A DNA stretch of 64,000 nucleotides, taken from contig CM043969.1 in assembly GCA_014529385.2 (NCBI GenBank), positions 19,142,446-19,206,445 of the forward strand, written 5' to 3'. Positions 23,755 through 35,763 of this stretch are shown piece after piece. The notes under the pieces are model-generated. The model was not told the origin of the DNA. It made no database searches and saw only the letters and a list, made by a program, of their open reading frames with translations. The DNA comes from Adiantum capillus-veneris. Lineage: Eukaryota > Streptophyta > Polypodiopsida > Polypodiales > Pteridaceae. The translations under genes were made by a program, and so were the position numbers. How positions within the stretch are numbered: the first letter of the stretch is position 1; each line of letters starts with the position of its first letter.

Positions 23755-24041
23755 TGGTTGAGCCACAGAGGATCACACCCCACATTTTTTCTCACACTCA
23801 TCATTTTTTTAACCATTGATTGTAATAAATGCCTTTCCGACATTGATTTTGATTTGAGCCAATCATTAAGTAACGGGACTCAATTGAGTTTCCAGCTTGT
23901 AATCCCCGAAGTAATTTCACTTGCTGATGTAATTAGTTAAGAGATGTTCTCACCTCCAAGCTGAGTATATAAGCCAAAGTTTTGTAACCTAAAGGAAGAG
24001 TTTTATTAATCAAAGTGAGTTTTTGAGCGCCGTGACTGTGT

Positions 24042-24117
<76 letters not shown>

Positions 24118-24734
24118 AAGAGTCTTATCTACTTGCTACGCGAGCTACGGAGCCGCCACACCGCCATTGTGTTAGCAACGGCGAGAGCTACGCACAGATA
24201 CCAAGAGTGCGCGCTATCGGCTTCTATGTGTGGTAAGTTCTACGAGCTTCGTGTGAGTTTTCTTCCAACTCGTGTGTCGGAATGGAGCGTGCAGCATATC
24301 TATAGAACCACAACGAGTAGAGCTACACATTAGTACCATCGGGGTCAAGTTTCGGTCACCTGTATTTTTCGGCCTGTCTTCATACGCATTTACCGCACGG
24401 AGTGGTTATAGGTTGATTTTGCAGTTCAAGTCTTTAGGGTGTTGTTCTTACCTAGTGTATAGACTTCCCCTTGAGTTTGAGATCGATTCAATGATTCTAG
24501 ATCCTGTTTCGTATAGCATTCGTTCGTAGTACGGATTTCAGTCACTTGCGTATTTTAGAACTTAGATTTGATTTCCTTAGTAGTGATTGTCATTAGAAGG
24601 TCGAGTAGGTGATTTGACACCCACCTAGTTGTTTCCATGCGCCTGCGGGTCAAGCTCTGTCCTCGTCTGACAAATTCTGTTGTTGGTTGAGTTCTCGCTA
24701 TTTAGCTTCCGCTAGCGGCGTAACCGCCTTAACA
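23755..24734 (+). repeat. 5' LTR of the 19-kb element
   Basis: Runs from TGGTTGAGCC to CCTTAACA. TATATAA at 23966-23972 is a likely TATA box (3' copy 42008-42014). A GA tract (about 24043-24112) follows the presumed start site. By eye, differences from the 3' LTR are mostly one-base indels in the first 300 bp. Confidence 0.9.
24043..24112. repeat. (GA)n tract in 5' LTR
   Basis: About 70 bp of GA. The 3' LTR tract (about 42088-42220) is nearly twice as long. Confidence 0.9.
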
Positions 24735-24736
24735 TT

Positions 24737-24754
24737 TGGCGCCGCTGCCGGGGA
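24737..24754 (+). promoter_or_regulatory. Primer binding site, tRNA-Asp type
   Basis: TGGCGCCGCTGCCGGGGA begins two bases after the LTR. The tRNA-Asp site known from Athila-type elements is TGGCGCCGTTGCCGGGGA, one mismatch. Confidence 0.85.
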
Positions 24755-26157
24755 CGAGAGCCCTAAGTAGGTGACCTTAGACTAATCCTACGAGGTGAGT
24801 CGTATAAACTACTTTGTATACTTTAGTTAGAAAAGATCTAGGAGTGGTGGACTCCGAAGATCTCGAGAGATACTAGGAAGTGGGGTATTCCTGGGTCTTC
24901 CGTGTTGACAGTATTTTTAGTTTAGCTTAGATTTGTTTGTTGTTTTGTTGGTGTTGAGTAGTTGTTGATAGAAGAAGAATTTGCTAGTCCGTGAGTGGCA
25001 GTGGATCTCTTTAAAATCACAATTACCAAACCCATTTTATGATTAGGAATAGCTTAGGTAGGACTTCATTTGATCCTGATCTAGAGCTAGTAATCATTGG
25101 AGTATTTGCTTGATATGGTTGATTGCATGTTAGATCACTAAACCGTCGAGTTAGTAGTGAAACTTGCAATAAACAAAAGTCAGAGAAATTTTCTGTGTAT
25201 CTGGGAGTTGCTGAGCACTAGAGAAAGCTTTAGGAAGGATTCTGTGCCAAAAAACTGGAAATCTGCAACTTTAGACATCATACGCGTATGATGTCTAAAT
25301 GACCAAACAGAGACCAAAACAAAAATTTTGACTTTACCAGAGTGTTCAAAAGGGGGGTTATACCCTAATTTCAACTTAAAACAAGAGCATTAACACTCAA
25401 AGAAACCCAAAAAGACAAGTCGGAGTCCAAGAAACGCAAAGAATAGGAAATTTTGGATTCAGATCTTGTTTTTACATTCAAACCTGACAAAAACACTTGA
25501 AACTCAATTATAAACATTGGAGAAGGCTTAAAACCAAAATAGTCAAAATCTGGGACAAAAGACATCATACGCGTATAATGTCTTTTAGCACATCCACTGC
25601 TTATTTTTGATATCTGACCTGACAAGATTGTTACAAACACTGTAGAAAGCATAAATATCAAGTCTTGACCCAAATTGATGAAAAAGACATCATACGCGTA
25701 TGATGTCTTTGACCTAATTTTGGACATATTTTGATACTTTGCCAACACAGATCCATTGTAATAGCTGTCTAGAGGTTATATTTCAAGTTTCATCCCATTT
25801 GGATCACAATTGACCCAAAACAAGTCAAAAGCGGAAAATTGCCAAGAAAAGCCTAAATTAGCCATAACTTGCTCAAACAGAGTTCAAACTGAATTTTGTG
25901 AGTGGAAAGAGCATAAGGGGGCTACTGAGAGTGAGCATAACCAAAATAGTCTAAATCTGTGAAAAAAGACATCATACGCGTATAATGTCTTTTTCAGCAT
26001 AACTGCAACAAAATTCTCACTTGATGAAACAGAAGTTGTCCAACTGACAAGATTAAACAATTGACCAAGTATCAATCAGTTTGGATCAATTCTGACCACA
26101 AAAACTTGGGAAAACAAATTGCCGAGACGGAAAAGTTAAAGTCCTTTAGGGGAATTG
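24755..26157 (+). other. Long untranslated leader of the 19-kb element
   Basis: 1.4 kb without a supported ORF between primer site and gag. Its second half holds four copies of a 24-bp palindrome (25273, 25560, 25685, 25967). Such leaders usually carry packaging and dimerisation signals. Confidence 0.75.
25273..25990. repeat. Palindrome array 1 (four copies)
   Basis: Each copy is the half-site AGACATCATACG followed by its reverse complement, centred on ACGCGT. Copies start at 25273 and 25685 (perfect), and 25560 and 25967 (one mismatch each, TATAATG). The first extends to a 30-bp palindrome (25270-25299). Start-to-start distances are 287, 125 and 282 bp. Confidence 0.95.
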
Positions 26158-28692
26158 ATGAATTTGAGATCGGGCAGGAATCTCCAGAATAACCAACCAA
26201 AACAAGGGGAACAAGCAAGTGTCATATCAACCGAGGGAAGTGTAAACCAAAGTTGGGTGCAACCATTAGAGCCGATCTTTGAAGGAAGTGTTTCTGATAC
26301 TTCTTCGGAGAGATCTTACGAGATTTTCACCGAACACTTGGAACACTTGAACCTGAACAACAGAGAAAATATGGCAGCAGGATCATCAAACCCTTCCGCC
26401 ACAATGAAGCTATTGTTCATAAAATACCAGTACGACAATGAGCAAGGTGCCAAGATCTACAAAGATGGAATGGACCGCTATTGTGTAAAGATAGAAGAGA
26501 GACCTAGTGAGTTCAAGGACTTAGTGCCTGTGAGCTATAGCGGAGATAGATATCTAGATGACGAGGGTACCATGTACTTGGTAGTCCTAAACCCTAACAT
26601 TGTGGACAAGTGGGGATTGATGGGCACCAAAGCCAAAGTAGATGAAGAACTTGAGGAGAAAGCACCAATAATGAACTTCCCTGATGCGAGGTTAAGAAGA
26701 GAGAATGAAACTACAAGGATCAACACTGATAACATCTATGTGGGGCTATACAAATATAATAATGGGGAGCAAGATCTCTATTATAGATGTGAAGAACCCT
26801 ACACCGGAGAGTTGACAGACCAAAAAAGACTTTATGTCTTTACCTACACAGAGGGATCGGAAGTGAAAATTGCCGCTTACGACAAGTATGGGAGGCAATA
26901 CTCAACAATGGGCAAGAAAGAATTAGAAGGATATACATACTTTGGGGGACCACTACATCAGTATTATGTTACTTCTAGCTCACAAAGACCAGCACCAACA
27001 AATGGAGTGCAAAACCCAATGACGACAGGAGGACAAAGAACTCAGGCTGCTGACTCTTTCAGTCAACCTCAGTACTCGAAGCCCGGACCAATGGGATCAT
27101 TACATTCCAGAGAGTCAATGGATACGAATCGAGGTAGTGCAGTTCCAATCCCCACATATACCACTCCAGGTCCAAGGTTCGAAGCGGAACCATCACATTT
27201 ACCTCCTAGTAGTAGATTCAGGGCAGGGGAACCGACAAGGGTAACCCATGAAGTCCATGATGCTAGAGAAAGCTTTAGCCGGGACACAGGAGCAATGAGA
27301 TTGGTAGCAGACCATAGACGTATGAGACCATCTCAAGTAGCGAAGTGTATGCCAAAGAAGTATGGTGGTTCAGGAGATCCGTATGCACATGTGTCACTCT
27401 TTAAGCAAGTCTTAAGAGCTGAGCAGATAACAGATTTCCATACACAATACGAGGGATTTGGTCTTACTCTAGAAGGTACGGCATTGACATGGTTTCAACC
27501 ACTGAACATAGGGGGATTCCATGACATTGACCATTTGCTAAGAGAGTTTGCTGAGGAATTCTCAAAACGAGGGATTAAGCACAATACGGTCTCACAAATA
27601 TATGCTTTTAAACAGAGAGAACACGAAAAAGTGAAGGAAGCTTCACTTCGCTTCAAACAATACATTGAGAGATGTCCAGTACGTGAACGACCACAAGATG
27701 ACAGACTATCTGTTCTCTTTATTGAGGGACTGAGAAACGACACTCTCAAGAAGGACTTGCACTTGAAAGCTTGTACAAGTTTCGAGCAAGTAACGAGAGA
27801 GGCATTGTACTTAGTGGATAACTGTACGGTTTATGGAGAGGTGTCAGCGGATACAGATTTTGCATCCAGTAGCTCCTCCTCCGTAGCGAGCGAGACTACC
27901 ACTAAAAAGAATGTTCAAACAACAACCATGCCAAATGTAGAGCAAATGATAGAAGATGCTCTAAAAAGGATGGCACCATACCAAAAACCATTGCCAAAAA
28001 CACTGAAATGGTGTGCTATTGAACAAAAATGGACAAACCATCCAACAGAGGAGTGCTATTACAACAAAGGGTATGTAAGGGAGCGTCAGTATGCACCTCC
28101 TGCTCAATTAGCACCACCTCAAGTACATCCAGTACCTCGATACCCAACGGGAAATGTACCAGGACCTATGGGGATAGAAAGACCGCAACCGGTATTGGGA
28201 CAACAACCACCTTTACCAGGAGCAAGACCAGTGGGCATTAGATATGCACCAACCTTAGAGAATCAGGAAGAACAAGCCTTAGTGCCTGTTCAAGCCTATT
28301 ATGAAGAATCTGGTGCACACATGTCTCCAACTGTGTATTACCCACCAGAAGAACCCAAACAACCAGAACCATGGGGCATGATTGGGAATGTTGGAATACC
28401 AACAGTTACAAGTGCTTCTGATGAAGAGAGATACAATTTGGACGCAAGAACATTGATGTTCATAGCTCATGGAGGGTTAACAGGACAAAGACCATCCTAT
28501 CCACAAAGGACGAATCAAATGGGACCAAGACCAGCACTAGGACCCTGTTACAAGTGTGGAGGTGACCATCTGATGAATGTTTGTCCACATACGAAATCAT
28601 TAGAATTAACGCTTATTGCACTGAGTGTGGGGTTACTCACTTCATTGAGGATTGTTCAAAGAATCCAAACAAAGTGCAAAAGACGACATTGA
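26158..28692 (+). CDS. Gag of the 19-kb element
   Basis: The ATG at 26158 gives M-N-L-R-S-G-R, matching the M-Y-L-R-S-G-R start of the minus-strand element; the TTG one codon upstream is unlikely. The product is 844 residues. A long variable N-terminal half is followed by a retrotransposon gag domain (about residues 400-570: K-K-Y-G-G-S-G-D-P, L-E-G-T-A-L-T-W-F, F-I-E-G-L-R-N). Then come a serine patch, a proline-rich linker and a zinc knuckle C-Y-K-C-G-G-D-H-L-M-N-V-C near the end. A second knuckle (C-T-E-C-G-V-T-H-F-I-E-D-C) lies in the next frame at about 28,610. The minus-strand element has both knuckles in one frame, so the gag/pol break here is probably a one-base indel. No clear slippery heptamer was seen. 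Confidence 0.85.
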   Translation: MNLRSGRNLQNNQPKQGEQASVISTEGSVNQSWVQPLEPIFEGSVSDTSSERSYEIFTEHLEHLNLNNRENMAAGSSNPSATMKLLFIKYQYDNEQGAKIYKDGMDRYCVKIEERPSEFKDLVPVSYSGDRYLDDEGTMYLVVLNPNIVDKWGLMGTKAKVDEELEEKAPIMNFPDARLRRENETTRINTDNIYVGLYKYNNGEQDLYYRCEEPYTGELTDQKRLYVFTYTEGSEVKIAAYDKYGRQYSTMGKKELEGYTYFGGPLHQYYVTSSSQRPAPTNGVQNPMTTGGQRTQAADSFSQPQYSKPGPMGSLHSRESMDTNRGSAVPIPTYTTPGPRFEAEPSHLPPSSRFRAGEPTRVTHEVHDARESFSRDTGAMRLVADHRRMRPSQVAKCMPKKYGGSGDPYAHVSLFKQVLRAEQITDFHTQYEGFGLTLEGTALTWFQPLNIGGFHDIDHLLREFAEEFSKRGIKHNTVSQIYAFKQREHEKVKEASLRFKQYIERCPVRERPQDDRLSVLFIEGLRNDTLKKDLHLKACTSFEQVTREALYLVDNCTVYGEVSADTDFASSSSSSVASETTTKKNVQTTTMPNVEQMIEDALKRMAPYQKPLPKTLKWCAIEQKWTNHPTEECYYNKGYVRERQYAPPAQLAPPQVHPVPRYPTGNVPGPMGIERPQPVLGQQPPLPGARPVGIRYAPTLENQEEQALVPVQAYYEESGAHMSPTVYYPPEEPKQPEPWGMIGNVGIPTVTSASDEERYNLDARTLMFIAHGGLTGQRPSYPQRTNQMGPRPALGPCYKCGGDHLMNVCPHTKSLELTLIALSVGLLTSLRIVQRIQTKCKRRH

Positions 28693-31600
28693 ATATGCTA
28701 GAAACTATTCCTACCAGCAGTGGGTCTGAAAATGAAACTCTGATACCAACGCAAGTTGTTACTAGAGCTCAAGCTAAGAAAACCACTAGAGAACCTGAGA
28801 ATGGAAAGTTAGCGACTGAAGTGGTTAGTCAAGGACCGCGGAGTCAGAGAAACACATGGAAAGCTAGAAAAGCACGCATGAAGTTGAGAAAAGAACGTGA
28901 AGACGCTATTCTAGCTGAGGAACTAAAGCGAACTAAAGATAGATTAGAAAAACTTGAGAGTCAAAACGGGAAACGAGAGATGAGCCCGGAAAGAACGAAA
29001 CAAAAGAGTATCAAAGAAACAACGAGCTTAAGCTCAGGGGGATCAGTGCTAGTCGACAAAGTACACGAACCATTGGACGCACTGATGAGAGCTTACGAAG
29101 CTAGGTTAAAGAACAACCAAACACAAGAACAGAGGTGGATGACATACCCAAACGCGGAATTGGAAAAGCAGAGACTTGAAATGTGCCAGAGAATGATCGA
29201 GACTGCACAAGCCTTATTAGAACCACCAAAAGAAACAATGAATTGTGGAACGGAAAACCCAATTCAGCAAGAGACTATCGTTTCACGGGTAGCTGAAAAG
29301 ACTCCCAGTGCACAAAAGCCTGAAAATACACACAAGGATGACCGCATAGTATTGAACACAACCGATCAGGAGATAGAGAGTTTTCATCCAGTCATACAGA
29401 GGTCTTACGGAAGAGATGAGGATTACAATGAATTTTGGAAACAAGTGAGAGAGGCAAACTTTGCAAACGAGCTAAGTTGCCAAGCTAATCAGACAAATTG
29501 GGAAAAGGACATCAGGAATCCTCCCATAGTGGAATTTGAGGCAGGATCTCAAGTGGACTTGGATCTGCAATCTTACTGGGGAGATGGGGGCTCTGTTAGA
29601 ACAATGGAGAGCAAACCTCATTCACTGAATACCTTACCTTCATACTTAGGAGAGTATGAAGCAAAATCCGAGATTAGAGCACTTCCCTCACGAAGAATCT
29701 CATCAGAAAAAGTCATGGACTCGCAAGGATTGATAGAGATCTTGTCAACACCAGTGACATGCACTATCACTCTAGCTGAGCTTTTGAGGCTAAGACCACA
29801 TATGTGGACCACTGTAGGAAAATGCTTGGAGAAATTTGGGATAAAAGACCCAACATCGAGACTGCAAGAGGGTATACAAGAGCTGAGTAAACCACAAAAG
29901 AACGCTAAGCCTGTACCCTTAAACAAGGTCGGAGAGTATTGCGAAGGTGAAGAGGGGAATACAACCTTACCAGTTGAATTCCAAGGAGTGAACACGATGG
30001 CAATACTAGACAGCGGAGCTGGGGTAGCCATTGCTACAAAAGAAATCTGGAAAAAATGGGGGAAACCAGCAATAAGGAAGACTAGGTTGAAACTCCAATT
30101 AGCAGATGGACACATGGAGAAACCTATGGGGTTATTAGAGAAAGTCGTAGTGACTTCTTGCGGCATTGAATACGAACATACTTTTGCTATTGTCGATTTT
30201 GGCAAGGAGAATAACTATGATATCATATTGGGAAGACCATTCATGAGACAGTTGAAAATGGTCCAAGATTGGGGCTACGATCACATATACCTGAGAAATA
30301 TGGAAACCACTACACGTGTGAACCTGAGAGACCATAGCTACAAAGATGTGAACCGAACACCGGTAGAGGAGTTTGATTCAGCTACTTTGGCGGGATCCGA
30401 ATTTCCAGCTTGGTTAGGTAAGCCCAAGGAGTTATGGATGTGTGGAGCCTTGAAATGTGGAAGTCTGAGGCGAGAAGAATATGTTTTAGAAAGGGCTATC
30501 GAAGACGAAACTTATATAGGAGAACCCTTTCCAGAGGACACGCTTGAACCATTAGAATGGACACACATTCTAGCAACCCTAGATGTTTGTGCAATTCCGG
30601 ATGGTCCCACAACGAAATTTTGCGACAAGGACGGGTACGACGTGGTTCCGTACTTCATGTTGAGAACTGTACTCGAAAAAGAAACTGAAAAGAACGATAC
30701 ACTGGAAAAGGAAGATGAAGAGGAGGTGTTTCACGACATTCCCGATCATCCAGAGTGGGGAAATGAAGCAGACAACGAGTCAACGGACAATTCAAGCGGA
30801 AACGAAGAAACTATAACGGATGTCCGATTTTATGATTTTCCGAACCAAACTAAACAACGCCAGAAACGCTATAGAGCAAAGAGAAAAACAAAGGGGGTTA
30901 GAACCAATCCGATGCCTAGAATAAGAGGAAAAAATCAATTCCTAATGCTAGTAAAGGCGGAAGATTGTGTTAAGGACAAGATTTCTGGAAGAATGAGAGG
31001 CAATGATCAAAAGAGCTTACGAAAAGACAAAAGAGGCTCAAGAAATCAAGTTCAAAGGAATGGAACGAAAACAGAAACAGAAAAATCAGAAAAGAACAAG
31101 CGCAACAGAGAACACACGGAGTCCAAGTTAGAACGTAGAAACAAGTACAGAGAGCTCAAGAAAACTCTGAAAGAAGTTTGGACGACAGAATTTGAGAGTG
31201 GAGAGGACGAAAACGCCAAAATCAAGGAAAACATGGATGTTCCCTCTCATTGTAGGAAATTCACAATAGAGGATAGGAAGGTGGTATTAACCCAACCTAT
31301 TCGAGAGAGAAGGGAGAACGAATCTTATGACGGACCGGAGGATGCAAAAAAAGTTGATTTAGCAGCTCCAGGTGAGACACCTAGACCGGTGTACATAGCC
31401 ACAGATTTGTCTCCAGGCGAGGAAGAGAGACTTTTGAGTCTTCTCAGAGAGTATAGGGATGTGTTTGCATGGTCTTATAAGGACTTAAAGGGAGTTGACC
31501 CATCGATATGCCAACACACAATCCCACTGAAACAAGACGCAAAGCCTAGCAGACAGAGACCATACACATATAATGATACATTTGCTAAGCGAATCAAAGA

Positions 31601-34600
31601 AGAGATAGATAAGCTAATGGAAGCTGAATTCATATACGAGATTGAACACACCGATTGGGTATCTCCGATTGTGGTAGTACCCAAGAAGAACGGAAAACTC
31701 CGAGTGTGTGTCAACTTAAAGAAAGTGAATGCTGCAACAATCAGGGACAATTATCCCCTGCCGATAACTGATCATGTTCTAGAGCGTGTATCAGGGAAAA
31801 CAGCATACTCTTTCTTGATGGTTTTTCAGGATATAACCAGCTAGCCATAGCACTGGAAGATCAACATAAAACAGCTTTTGCAACGGAGTGGGGAATTTAT
31901 GCTTATCGGGTTATGCCTTTTGGTCTAACCAATGCTCCCGCAACCTTCCAGAGGCTGATGACGCATGCTTTCAAAGAATACTTAAGGTTGTTTCTAGAAA
32001 TATACATGGATGACTTATGTGTACATTCTCTTCTGAGAGATGAGCATCTAGAACACCTAAGAAAAGTATTTGAGAAATGTAGGACATATCGCATTTGTCT
32101 CAATCCTGAGAAATGTGTGTTTATGGTCCGACAGGGCAGAATTCTGGGACATATTGTCTCACAAAACGGAATATCCACGGATTTAGAGAAGATAAAAGTT
32201 ATAGTGGATATGCCTAGACCAACCAATGCGAAACAAGTACAGAGCTTTATGGGACATTGCGGATATTATAGACGATTCATTTACATGTACGCTATAATAG
32301 GCCAACCACTTTACAGGCTAATAGTGAACTTTGAATGGACAGAGGAGTGTGAGGAATCGTTCAAGAAATTGAAAGAGGCACTCATTACTGCTCCAGTCTT
32401 GAAATCACCAGATTGGGAGAAGATATTCCATGTGCATATAGATGCTTCGGCATATGCAATAGGATGCATTCTGGCTCAGCCAGAAGAAGGAAACATGGAT
32501 TTTCCTATCTGTTACGCCAGTCGACAGCTCAACAATGCAGAGAAGAATTACACCACAACAGAGCGAGAAGGATTAGGAATGATATATGCTGTGAAGAAAT
32601 TTCGGCATTATCTTCTAGCCAACAAGTTTGTGTTTTTTACGGATCACCAAGCCTTGCTCTACCTAGTGAATAAACCATGCAATACCGGGAGAATAGTGAG
32701 ATGGTTCATTATCTTACTGGAATTCGACTTCACGGTAGTAGTAAAGAAAGGAAAAACACATCTTAGAGCTGATCATCTTTCGCGATTGACGAATGGAGAA
32801 GACCCTATAGGAGTAGATGACGACATGCCAGACGCGTACTTGTTCAACATAGAAATGATACCGAAGTGGTCTCAAAATGTCGTTAACCTATTAACCTATG
32901 GAGGAGAGTTCGATAGAAGAGAATACAACCAGAAACATATTGCTATTCAGCAATCCAAGAATCTTCAATTGGTTGCAGGAAGGTTGTATCAATTGGGAAA
33001 TGATCATGTTTTACGACTATGCATCAATCCTGAGGAATATAATATATATCTGCGCGAAGCACATGTTCAGGAATGTGCATTTCATTGTTCAAGAAGGAAC
33101 ACATATAGGAATTTGTTACAATTGGGAGTCTATTGGCCAGGAATGAAAGAAAGCGTACATGAATATGTCACTGTATGTATTGTATGTTCATCAAAACCGC
33201 CAGCAGAGTATTCGACATTATATCAGATAATGATCGCTCCAGAATGGAGTCAGTATATTGTTGAATATCTCACAAATAGAACTTTCCCAGAAGGAACGTC
33301 AAAAGCTCGTCAGAAATCTGTAGAGACAGAAGCTAGAGATTACGCTTTAATAGGAGATCAACTCTATAAGAGAGGTAAAGACAACCAGCTTAGGATTTGC
33401 GCATCAGAGTCTGAGTATGTGATAATCCTGGAGCAAGCTCATGGAGGAGTAGGTGGAGGCCATTTCTCAGGTGATAAGACAACAAAACTTGTCTTAGCCG
33501 CAGGAATATGGTGGCCAACATTACATATGGACGCTGAGGAATACGTTAAACGGTGTGATGACTGTCAGCGGACCAAAGTACCACTTAAAAGAGATGATAT
33601 GCCGCTTAGACCAATGATGGGGGCAAGAGCTTTTGCAAAATGGGGGATTGATTATGTCGGACCCATTTCACCTCCTGCATATAAGACTCATGCACAATAC
33701 ATCGTTGTGGCTACAGACTATCTAACAAAGTGGGTCGAAGCAAAGGCAACTCAAAAAGCAGATGCCAGGACCACGGCACAATTTCTATATGAATACGTCT
33801 TTGTACGATATGGATTGCCAATAGAAATTGTGAGTGATCGAGGCACACATTTTATAAATGAAGTGATAGAGATCCTTCTAGATGAATTCATGGTAATCCA
33901 TAGGAAATCAGCCCCGTATCATCCACAAGCAAACGGACAAGCTGAAGCAACAAACAAAACCATATGCACGGTCCTCACGAAGATTGTATCTGAGTCGAGA
34001 ACTGACTGGGACCAGAAGTTGCATTCAACATTATGGGCATATAGGGTAGCATATAAAACATCAATAGGAACGACCCCATATAACATGGTTTTTGGGCTAA
34101 ATGCTATCTTACCAATAGAATTCTTGATTTCAACCTTAAGGGTGGCTAAGGATCTAGAGTGGACAGGGCACGAGCTTTCTGATAGAATAGATGACCTGGA
34201 AAAGCTAGACGAGCTTCGCCTAAAAGCAGTAGCTTCTATCTACGCTCAAAAAAGGCGACAAAAGAATTTTTTGATAAGCATGTGCGGACTAAAGAGTTTA
34301 AGGTTGGGGACTATGTCCTAGTTTACACTCTGAAACAGCATGCTAAGAAGCTTAAAAAGCGAGGGATGGGACCTCTGGTGATTAAAGATCTATCACCAAG
34401 TGGAGCCGTCAAGCTTGCTACATTAGACGGAGAAGAAATGCCCAATTGGATTAGTGGATGCAGAGTGAAAAAGTATCTTTTGCCGCTAACCCAAGACATG
34501 CTTCTCAAAATACATCAAGAAAAGCTGCGTGTCCAGAAAAAGAAAATGATTTGGAGGAAGCGCAAGCCGAGGCGAAGGAAAGAATGGAGAAAAGAAGACT

Positions 34601-34623
34601 ACTACGTCAAAAAAGCGCAATGA
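28581..34623 (+). pseudogene. Pol of the 19-kb element (protease, RT, RNase H, integrase), two frameshifts
   Basis: The first block, to 31844, has a charged linker, a retropepsin (A-I-L-D-S-G-A-G at about 30,000; D-I-I-L-G-R-P-F-M) and the RT start (F-I-Y-E-I-E-H-T-D-W-V-S-P-I). A one-base loss near 31,814 breaks the L-D-G-F-S-G-Y-N-Q motif. The second block (31913-34321) has the RT box Y-M-D-D-L-C at about 32,003, RNase H (H-I-D-A-S-A-Y-A-I-G, T-T-T-E-R-E-G), two HHCC modules, and the integrase core (G-I-D-Y-V-G-P, S-D-R-G-T-H-F, N-G-Q-A-E-A-T-N). A second slip in a T run near 34,266 moves the C-terminus (V-G-D-Y-V-L-V-Y) to a third frame, which ends at 34623. No chromodomain. Confidence 0.9.
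33000..33570 (+). repeat. Duplicated integrase HHCC module
   Basis: Module 1 (about 32,990-33,190): L-V-A-G-R-L-Y, L-R-L-C-I-N, E-A-H-V-Q-E-C-A-F-H, Y-W-P-G-M, C-I-V-C. Module 2 (about 33,340-33,570): A-L-I-G-D-Q-L-Y, L-R-I-C-A-S, Q-A-H-G-G-V-G-G-G-H, W-W-P-T-L, C-D-D-C. Both keep H-x6-H and C-x2-C. The related minus-strand element has one. Confidence 0.8.
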
Positions 34624-34660
34624 AGGAGCAATACGAATAAACGCAGTCAGTATAACAGAA

Positions 34661-35581
34661 ATGGATAATGACAAAGAAGAACCCATCATTGAATGCAAAG
34701 TAGGAACCAACCAAATCAAAGCCAGAGCACTATTGGATTCAGGAGCTCAAACTAACCTACTTTCACTCAGTTTGTATAGACAATTGACAAATGACACTAA
34801 ACTACAAACTGCCAAGCAAGAGTTAAAGAGTTACTCTGAGAATTCAATCAAAACTGTCGGATGCACAGTTTTACATATACAGATTAACCAGTATGTGTAT
34901 CCTCATATGTTTTACGTGGTTGAAGACCAAGCTACACAACATCCATTATTGCTAGGACAACCATGGCAGAAGCAATACAATGCAATGATTGACTGGAGTT
35001 CTAAATCAGTGCTTATCAAATACGAAGGTGAAAGTCAATCAGTTAAGTTCACCAAAGGAGAAGAGCCAACTCCAAAGGACGAATCCAAAGACAAAGGTAA
35101 ACAACAACCAGAGAAAAAGAAGAAGCAATGGCAACCAAAAGTTTCTATACAACCGGATTACTCTTCGACGAGGAATTCTCAACAGTGGATAAGGAAGACA
35201 AGCAATAATATAACAGCTCAACCTTGGGAAAAAACGGAGTCAAAGTTGGTATGGAGACCAAAAAAGGTTGTGCCAGAGAACACAAAGGTGGAAAACAGAG
35301 TCTTCAATACCAGACAACAGAGTGATTCCAGACAATCAAGGACAGTGAAACAGATCTGGATTCCAAAGAAGTTCATGACGGCACAAAGCTATAGCAAGCA
35401 AATTTGGATCCCAAAGATTTGTAAACAGGAACTCCCTTCAGTACAATCAACGGAAACTCCTAGGTATTTCAAGGCGAGGAAATCAACACAAAGAACAAAG
35501 CAGGTTTGGGTCGCAAAGAGTTTGTGGCAAGCACAAGCGAAGCGGAAGCAGATTTGGATTGTAAAAAAGAACAACAAGTAA
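34661..35581 (+). CDS. Post-integrase accessory ORF: second retropepsin-like domain plus W-x-P-K repeats
   Basis: 306 codons from ATG 34661; the frame is already open upstream (G-A-I-R-I-N). Residues about 20-115 look like an aspartic protease: A-L-L-D-S-G-A-Q-T-N-L-L-S at the start, and P-L-L-L-G-Q-P-W followed by A-M-I-D-W at the end. A lysine-rich linker follows, then at least seven W-centred motifs (Q-W-Q-P-K, V-W-R-P-K, I-W-I-P-K twice, V-W-V-A-K, I-W-I-V-K) every 12-45 residues. The canonical protease is separately present upstream of RT. The minus-strand element has the same arrangement. The protease-like fold is a motif-level inference; function unknown. A shifted frame stays open to 35763 and may be the original C-terminus. 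Confidence 0.75.
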   Translation: MDNDKEEPIIECKVGTNQIKARALLDSGAQTNLLSLSLYRQLTNDTKLQTAKQELKSYSENSIKTVGCTVLHIQINQYVYPHMFYVVEDQATQHPLLLGQPWQKQYNAMIDWSSKSVLIKYEGESQSVKFTKGEEPTPKDESKDKGKQQPEKKKKQWQPKVSIQPDYSSTRNSQQWIRKTSNNITAQPWEKTESKLVWRPKKVVPENTKVENRVFNTRQQSDSRQSRTVKQIWIPKKFMTAQSYSKQIWIPKICKQELPSVQSTETPRYFKARKSTQRTKQVWVAKSLWQAQAKRKQIWIVKKNNK

Positions 35582-35763
35582 AGAAGAATCCATCTACTGA
35601 TTCTACTACCGAAGTGCCAAAACCAACCCAAAACCCGACCACCAATCCTTCAATCAAACAAAGAGCAGCTTTATTGGAAAGACTGTTGTATCATCGCTCT
35701 ACAATTGCATTGGGAACTTATGACCAAAACAACTACAATGCTTCGCCCACAGACACTTCATAG

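Noticed and set aside
28581-28692. Gag/pol overlap considered as programmed frameshift
   Set aside because: No convincing slippery heptamer. The related element has both zinc knuckles in one frame, so an indel is simpler.
34486-35657. Minus-strand frames opposite the accessory ORF
   Set aside because: Hydrophobic antisense shadows of a lysine-rich coding region.
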